Shown: positions 21,015 to 26,369 of the stretch, one piece after another
Layout: every line of letters begins with the position of its first letter
How positions within the stretch are numbered: position 1 is the first letter of the stretch
IMG/VR virus record: IMGVR_UViG_3300024346_004243
Coordinates: 1 to 26,369 of that record
Source: a virus
Strand: one strand, 5' to 3'
DNA length: 26,369 nucleotides
Position numbers and translations under genes: made by a program
Notes under the pieces: model-generated
Database searches by the model: none
The model's input: only the letters and a program-made list of their open reading frames with translations
What the model was told of the DNA's origin: nothing

Positions 21015-22238
21015 TTAATCAATAAAAATATCACCTAACCATGGGCATATTTCCTTATAATCGGTTTTATTAATTTCGTCAAATCTCCTTAAGGTTTCCG
21101 GTAGTGAAATAGTAACATATTTCTTCTTATCTAATAGGTGGCTATAAACTTCCTCATCCTCAGTGTTTCTTAAATATTTAACAAATTCAATCAACGTATA
21201 TCTACAAAGTGATGTTAAATTGTTTATGTTGTTTTCATAAAGTTCTATTAACGCTTGTTTCATGTCACCCTTACAAATTCCAGGTGCAAAATAAAAAGGT
21301 TGAGTCACGGTATGAAACCTAATGTGATCTGAATGGAGGTAATTTTCTTCAACAAACTTTATGAAATCAAAAGAATGGTACATGTTTATTGTTGAAATAG
21401 TATAATCAATAGAAACTTTGAAATTGTCGTTGGTTTCTTTAAACTTAATTAGCGTTTCCAGATTTTTAAAGAATTTTTCAGAATTAAATCCTGGTCTTTG
21501 ATATTCACCAATTTTACCATACCCATCACATGAACAAGAGATGTCTACAGTTTTAAAACGTTTAAGTTTATCAAGTATGTCAATACCTTTGTATGTTAGT
21601 GTGGATAAGTTTGTATTAATTAATATATAAACATTTTTAGCCTGTTCGTCACTGAATCTATCTAACAAGGTAAATGTTGTTGGTGTTATAAATGGTTCAC
21701 CACCAGCTAAATAAACTTTACGAATAGAATCAATATTTTCTTCTGAGAACTTATCAAGAGCGTCGTCACCTGCTGTTAAGTACTTGGTATTGATGGTATC
21801 ATATTCTGGTTGATTTTGAACATAACCCCAATACTCAAACCAGGTTGATGATGACCCATGAAAACACATTCTACATTTAAAGTTACAATGATTAGAAAGT
21901 CTCAAATCTGTGTAAACAATTTTGTTTACACTATAGTCTTCATTATATAGTGATGGGTCCGCTATTTCTTCTCTAAACTCAATGTTACTATGCTCTTTGT
22001 GTCTATTTTTATAAACAAAACATTCCGCACATTCAGATGGTGCAATATTAGATAACATCTCTTTTCTAATGCGTTTATATGGTTCACTATTAATTGCTTC
22101 ATCAACAGAATTGAAATCCTTGAAATGAATATTCTCTTTAAATGGAGAAGCCACACAACAAGGTGATAGTGTGCCAGATGCCCCAACATAAATTGAACCA
22201 AAGGGTAAATAACAAAATTTCTCTGAGATGGTATTCAT
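21015..22238 (-). CDS. N-terminal twitch radical SAM protein, copy 1
   Basis: 407 residues. The N-terminus holds FCYLPFGSIYVGASG, PCC (Cys9, Cys27, Cys28) and ECAECF (Cys70, Cys73), the cysteine set of an N-terminal SPASM/twitch domain. CNFKCRMC (118-125) is the CxxxCxxC radical SAM motif, preceded by YTDLRLSN, and LAGGEPF is the SAM-contacting GGE motif. The family is annotated in many marine phages as twitch-domain radical SAM protein, function unknown. Usual SPASM domains lie at the C-terminus, so the order is reversed. Its stop is followed by the cysC promoter, and its ATG overlaps the stop of copy 2 by one base (TAATG), so the four copies form one operon. Peptide or sugar modification is the likely role. 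Confidence 0.85.
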   Translation of the reverse strand: MNTISEKFCYLPFGSIYVGASGTLSPCCVASPFKENIHFKDFNSVDEAINSEPYKRIRKEMLSNIAPSECAECFVYKNRHKEHSNIEFREEIADPSLYNEDYSVNKIVYTDLRLSNHCNFKCRMCFHGSSSTWFEYWGYVQNQPEYDTINTKYLTAGDDALDKFSEENIDSIRKVYLAGGEPFITPTTFTLLDRFSDEQAKNVYILINTNLSTLTYKGIDILDKLKRFKTVDISCSCDGYGKIGEYQRPGFNSEKFFKNLETLIKFKETNDNFKVSIDYTISTINMYHSFDFIKFVEENYLHSDHIRFHTVTQPFYFAPGICKGDMKQALIELYENNINNLTSLCRYTLIEFVKYLRNTEDEEVYSHLLDKKKYVTISLPETLRRFDEINKTDYKEICPWLGDIFID

Positions 22239-23536
22239 TACAATAATTTTACATTATCATCTTTTGGTAATTCAATGATAACATTTGGATCGATAAAATC
22301 TCTAAACTCAGTAAACACAGAAAAGAAATCATCACCTCTGAATGTGTCAACCATGTCTGTCATTTTTAAAAACTTTTGGAACATTTCTTCGTCTCTTTCT
22401 TGATTTAACAAGTCTATTACAAATTCAAATTGTCCTATATCTCGTTGTGCTTCACTGTTATCCGCTATGTTATTTTTTATCCAAATTATAAGGTTATTAT
22501 ACAATATTCTAAGAACCTCTTTATGTCTTTCAGGTAGCATTTTTATCTGAAGGTGTTCTGGATGTGTCAATAAATTAATATGAATTTTACCAGGAAGTAA
22601 GTAGCCATTTTCTATCCAATTTTTATATAAATCAATTATGGTATAGCTATTCATTATGTTAATTGTTGGTACAATTCCAAAAAAAGTATCTGGTAGTTCT
22701 CTCAAAAGTGTTTTTCTATTCTCAACTATTTCAGACCATTTGGACCCGCTTCTAAGATATTGACCTCTCTCTTCAAACCCATCTATACTCGCTGTTATCT
22801 CAACAGCTTTGAACTTCTTCCACATCTCAATTATATTGTAATCTTTATAATATAATTTTGTGAAATTGGTTGTAACCCACACTGTTATATTTTTAGCATA
22901 GTCATTGTCTATGCAGTATTGTAATATTTGATAATGTTTATCTTGTGTTAATGGTTCGCCACCAGCAAAAAATAATGACTTAACATGCTTTAATTGGCTT
23001 AAAATAAAATTAAACTCATCATCATCAACCGACATACTATATGGTTGACCATAATCTTTAAAATTATTGAAGCCTAACGCTTTATACTCTTTATATAATG
23101 ATGATGAAAAACCGGGATTACAAATCCTACATTTTAAATTACATTTATTATCAAAACGTAGATCTAAGTGTTTAAATTGTATAATTTTTAATGAAAAATC
23201 TTCATTTGTGTTATCCACAATGTTTTCTATTTCATCTTCAAACTGTTTGTTTAAATTAAATCTGTAACTATCAACTTGGCTCTTCCCTTTTGAAACCTCT
23301 TCTCTATACCAGCAAATTTGACACTCATTTATCTTCTCGCCATTCCACAATCTTTTTCTAATATCCTTTGCAACATCAGAATTATACATTTCATTTAATG
23401 GAACACCTTGTTTAAGTTCTCCGAAAACTCGTTCTTGTTTATATAAACAACAAGGAACAACATTTCCAAATGTACTTAAATGCGATGCAATCCATGGAGC
23501 AACACAAAAGGTTTCTTTATTATAATTTTTTTCCAT
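22238..23536 (-). CDS. N-terminal twitch radical SAM protein, copy 2
   Basis: 432 residues with the same layout as copy 1: FCVAPWIASHLSTFG and PCC (Cys11, Cys29, Cys30), ECQICW (Cys72, Cys75), CNLKCRIC (132-139), FFAGGEPLTQD, and later ASIDGFEERGQYLRSG, the strand-turn segment present in the other copies. The CAPWIxxHxxxxGxxxPCC start matches the consensus of the family closely. It begins directly after the stop of copy 3 (0-nt gap) and overlaps copy 1 by one base. Divergence between copies is high outside the motifs, which argues for different substrates or successive steps rather than recent gene duplication. The reaction is unknown. Confidence 0.85.
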   Translation of the reverse strand: MEKNYNKETFCVAPWIASHLSTFGNVVPCCLYKQERVFGELKQGVPLNEMYNSDVAKDIRKRLWNGEKINECQICWYREEVSKGKSQVDSYRFNLNKQFEDEIENIVDNTNEDFSLKIIQFKHLDLRFDNKCNLKCRICNPGFSSSLYKEYKALGFNNFKDYGQPYSMSVDDDEFNFILSQLKHVKSLFFAGGEPLTQDKHYQILQYCIDNDYAKNITVWVTTNFTKLYYKDYNIIEMWKKFKAVEITASIDGFEERGQYLRSGSKWSEIVENRKTLLRELPDTFFGIVPTINIMNSYTIIDLYKNWIENGYLLPGKIHINLLTHPEHLQIKMLPERHKEVLRILYNNLIIWIKNNIADNSEAQRDIGQFEFVIDLLNQERDEEMFQKFLKMTDMVDTFRGDDFFSVFTEFRDFIDPNVIIELPKDDNVKLL

Positions 23537-25009
23537 TTAGTTTAAATCATTTTTTTGTCTGGCTTCATTTCTAGCCATGATGTCTGGTTTATATTCACCA
23601 AGCTCCCAACCTTCCATACCACCACCAGACAATTTAACATCTGGTATATAGTTGTCTATTTGAATAGAATCGTACCAATCAACTAACATTGGAAATGTTT
23701 TTCTAAAGTCTTTGTTCCTTCTGATATCATATTGTAGATAAAAACTTTTGAAATCATGAAAGTGTTTATCTTTATCGAACTCAGCTCTAGCGTGTCCTTG
23801 ATCAACAACATCAATGTAATCGATTACTCTTTGAGTTTGTGTTATCTCATGTTCTAATAATAAACCAGAATCTCTGTTCTTATCTAACCAAACTTGAATT
23901 TTATTTTTAGCTTCAATCTTAATATTATCTGGTAAATTTAATGGTGACATAAATCCTGGCCATCTTAAGAAGTTAAGATCCATTGTTGGTTTATTAGGGC
24001 CATACTTTTTCTTTAACTCCAACATATCATCCATGAACTCAGTAATAGACATTAATGATAAACCAGTCACAGTCATCATGATTACAATTTGTCTAATGTT
24101 CGCTTCTTCAATCATTCTAACAACATTACCTCTCCATTTTGGATAAATCAAACCATCTCTAAGATATTCAGCATGATCACCATATGATTCACAACTTGTA
24201 TAGATATCATATGATTGAATATCTAATTCGTGTGTTGTTCTAATTAATTTATCGATCAATTCATCTTTAACACCTAAATTAGAATTTATTGATAGATTCA
24301 ACTTAGGATATGATTGGCCCTTAATTTTATCTAGGAATTTCCAAAAGTTATGACTCGTTGATGGTTCCCCGCCAGTGATTCTTAATGTTTGTAAATCTTT
24401 TGATAAGTCTGGCCACCATTCTAGGAATGCTGTAACATATGGGTTATCACCAATAAATTTATTTTCAGGATCTGCCCATGAACCATTTTGTTGATATGCA
24501 CCGGCAGTTAATGTTTTAAACTTTTGATATGGACCATGTTCGTCAATATCTCTACCCCAAGTTGTTGAATAACTTGGATTACAATATGAACAAGCAAAAT
24601 TACAACTTCTATCAAATGATAATTCAACAGTTCTTAAATTAACATCAGCATCCCATGGTAGATCTTTTAACATGTCAATATCTTCATGTTTATATTCCAT
24701 GCTTCTATATACTCTATCTGATATGTTATTTCTACCAATATCTTCTACCTTCCAACAATAAGAACATTCGGCTGGTCTAATACCTGATAACATCATTCTT
24801 CTCATTTTCTTTTTATGTGAAGTATTATGTAATGCCGATGGGTTTGTTTTAATTTCCTCCAAATCAATTGGGTGAGGTAATGGTAGGAAACATGACCTAC
24901 TATACCCACTACCTAAATCAATAGTTGCGTTATACCACTTGGCAGGACAGAAGCTACAGCTAACTGAATCTAATTTTTCTTCTTTAAATTTTAATAGTCT
25001 TTCTGACAT
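23537..25009 (-). CDS. N-terminal twitch radical SAM protein, copy 3 (long, variant Cys pattern)
   Basis: At 490 residues this is the longest copy. The N-terminal cysteines are CSFC (18, 21) and a single Cys40 (SRSCFLP) instead of the PCC of the others, followed by ECSYCW (82, 85). The radical SAM motif is SCNFACSYC (Cys136, 140, 143), with ITGGEPSTSH as the GGE motif. CSFC at 18-21 and the SYSRSCF context differ enough that the auxiliary cluster may have different ligands. The extra length lies mainly between the second cysteine pair and the core, and in a C-terminal helical region. It is one base downstream of copy 4 and abuts copy 2. Substrate unknown. Confidence 0.85.
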   Translation of the reverse strand: MSERLLKFKEEKLDSVSCSFCPAKWYNATIDLGSGYSRSCFLPLPHPIDLEEIKTNPSALHNTSHKKKMRRMMLSGIRPAECSYCWKVEDIGRNNISDRVYRSMEYKHEDIDMLKDLPWDADVNLRTVELSFDRSCNFACSYCNPSYSTTWGRDIDEHGPYQKFKTLTAGAYQQNGSWADPENKFIGDNPYVTAFLEWWPDLSKDLQTLRITGGEPSTSHNFWKFLDKIKGQSYPKLNLSINSNLGVKDELIDKLIRTTHELDIQSYDIYTSCESYGDHAEYLRDGLIYPKWRGNVVRMIEEANIRQIVIMMTVTGLSLMSITEFMDDMLELKKKYGPNKPTMDLNFLRWPGFMSPLNLPDNIKIEAKNKIQVWLDKNRDSGLLLEHEITQTQRVIDYIDVVDQGHARAEFDKDKHFHDFKSFYLQYDIRRNKDFRKTFPMLVDWYDSIQIDNYIPDVKLSGGGMEGWELGEYKPDIMARNEARQKNDLN

Positions 25010-25010
25010 C

Positions 25011-26285
25011 TTATATTAATTTTGTTGTTTTTGTAATATTATATATTTCTTCTAAATCCGCAAATGTATCAGCAAAAGATTCATTCCTTAAAATGTCTAA
25101 TGCTAATGTTTGTCTCTTAAATTCTTGCCAATCGCCTTGTGTACCCTCGACAGGTAATTTTAATGTGTTTATAACTTTATGTGCTTGCCTCATTACATCC
25201 CATCTATATTGTTTTTCAGAATCATCTATTGTTGTATCATCATTAATTTGTAAAATCCTAAGATTATATTCGGATTCAAGTTTTTCTAAAATAAGTTTTT
25301 TACACTTCTCTGGCATATACCCAATGTGTAAATGTCTAGGGTTGTAAACAAAAGCTATCATTAATTTTAAATGATTCTCAATAACAAAATCAACCATCTC
25401 AAAAACATAAAGAACATTTAGCATTGATATAGTACAACACACCTCAAAGATTATTTTATGGTCTGGAATTAATTTAACTTTATTTTGCCAAATATTAATA
25501 TTTTCACTAACCACATCCCATTTACCAAAATGTCTTAAATAGTTGAATCTTTTACCAACACCATCAATACTAAAACCAATTCTACACTGTTCAAATGAGC
25601 TTAAAATATCAATATATTTCTCATTTATAATTGTGCCGTTTGTATTAAAACTCATTTGTTGTGTTTTAGAAAATCCTAACTTAACGGACATTTCTAAAAT
25701 CTCCCATTGCTTTTTCATCAACATTGGTTCACCACCATATATGTCTAAACTTCTAACTTCAGGAAGTATGCTCATTAATTCAGCCCAAACAATACTATTG
25801 TCTCTAAATGCTTTTGAATATTTATCTACATAATAGTCTAATCTTTCTTCGGTCACATCGGTTTCTGTTACATGATGAAAGTCTTTCCATTTTGATGATG
25901 CAGATATATGACATATTCTACATGCGAGATTACATGTGTTACCAAGATTTAATTCTAAAAAAAATAAATCAGAATCTTTTCTTTCTGGATATAATTCAAG
26001 AGTAGTCTTATATGTTTCATTATCTCTTTCTCGTTTGCTAACAAATCCAGCATCTTCTGCTGACCAACAAACAACACAAGCCGGATGCCTAATATCATTT
26101 TTAAAATCATCTAACATTTTCATTCTAGTTGGGCTTTTTAACCCTTCTTCAATTGAATGTGTGCTAGCTAACATTTCATCACCATTTTCATCTTTAAATG
26201 GGTTATTAAACGTGTGACAACACGCAAAATAGCCCCCAGATGTTGCTATTCTAAAACCGTTTGTTAGATTTTTACACTCAATCAT
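25011..26285 (-). CDS. N-terminal twitch radical SAM protein, copy 4
   Basis: 424 residues. The opening MIECKNLTNGFRI lacks the usual aromatic before the first Cys (Cys4), but SGGYFACCHTF (Cys22, Cys23) and ACVVCW (Cys70, Cys73) fit the twitch domain. TCNLACRIC (Cys118, 122, 125) is the radical SAM motif, DIYGGEPMLMK the GGE motif, and FSIDGVGKRFNYLRHFG the shared strand-turn. Its ATG shares one base with the stop of a gene that continues off the right edge, so the operon extends beyond the window. Four adjacent members of one family at 21015-26285 are unusual and suggest sequential modification or several acceptors. Confidence 0.85.
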   Translation of the reverse strand: MIECKNLTNGFRIATSGGYFACCHTFNNPFKDENGDEMLASTHSIEEGLKSPTRMKMLDDFKNDIRHPACVVCWSAEDAGFVSKRERDNETYKTTLELYPERKDSDLFFLELNLGNTCNLACRICHISASSKWKDFHHVTETDVTEERLDYYVDKYSKAFRDNSIVWAELMSILPEVRSLDIYGGEPMLMKKQWEILEMSVKLGFSKTQQMSFNTNGTIINEKYIDILSSFEQCRIGFSIDGVGKRFNYLRHFGKWDVVSENINIWQNKVKLIPDHKIIFEVCCTISMLNVLYVFEMVDFVIENHLKLMIAFVYNPRHLHIGYMPEKCKKLILEKLESEYNLRILQINDDTTIDDSEKQYRWDVMRQAHKVINTLKLPVEGTQGDWQEFKRQTLALDILRNESFADTFADLEEIYNITKTTKLI

Positions 26286-26369
26286 TATTCAATTGTTAAA
26301 TTATGTCTAATATTATTTGAAACTGGTAATCTATGGTATATTTCAACCATATCTTTATAATTAGGGTGT
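26285..26369 (-). CDS. C-terminal end of a gene cut by the window edge
   Basis: The minus strand at the right edge reads an open frame of 27 codons ending in TAA at 26285, which overlaps the ATG of radical SAM copy 4 by one base. The visible residues end in NNIRHNLTIE. They are too few to assign a family. The coupling shows only that the radical SAM operon begins upstream of this window. Confidence 0.6.
   Translation of the reverse strand, partial: HPNYKDMVEIYHRLPVSNNIRHNLTIE

Overview
The window looks like part of a large, AT-rich tailed-phage genome, probably marine and probably infecting a Bacteroidota (flavobacterium-like) host. The phage call rests on a 1476-residue tail-fibre-like gene, three tandem paralogous virion or adhesin-like genes, tight packing with 1-4 nt start/stop overlaps, and every supported gene lying on the minus strand. 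The host inference rests on two things. Start codons are preceded by A/T-rich leaders with no recognisable Shine-Dalgarno motif. The one secreted protein has a signal peptide ending in FGQ and a TonB-box-like EIVVTA motif. No capsid, terminase or replication gene is in the window, so the phage assignment is strong but indirect.

Layout, in + coordinates (transcription runs right to left): 1-1731 holds an edge-truncated inner-membrane permease (DUF401-like), an outer-membrane beta-barrel protein and a class II tRNA gene, all behind one promoter. 1774-5967 holds a methyltransferase, a U32-like Fe-S protein, a SPASM-type radical SAM enzyme and two unknown phage proteins, behind a second promoter. 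6019-13856 holds three paralogous adhesin-like proteins and the long fibre, which carries a cupredoxin-like module with all four type 1 copper ligands. 13939-19942 is an enzyme island: two sulfotransferase-like proteins, four 2OG-Fe(II) oxygenase-like proteins, a GAMT/RMT2-like methyltransferase, a 39-codon ORF, and a 510-residue protein that joins an ATP-grasp-like region to a degenerate Hint (intein-like) domain and a Cys/Gly/Trp-rich tail. 19956-20976 holds a DUF2061 membrane protein, an HxGH nucleotidyltransferase and an APS kinase, behind a third promoter. 21015-26285 holds four consecutive N-terminal-twitch radical SAM proteins, and a further gene runs off the right edge.

The genes suggest a dense protein- or glycan-modification programme next to receptor-binding genes. 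APS kinase makes the sulfate donor PAPS, the sulfotransferases could use it, the oxygenases could hydroxylate, and the radical SAM enzymes could make difficult C-H modifications. The possible substrates are the fibre and adhesins, the Cys-rich tail behind the Hint domain, the 39-residue peptide, or host surface polymers. That linkage is inference from proximity. The enzyme family calls come from visible motifs.
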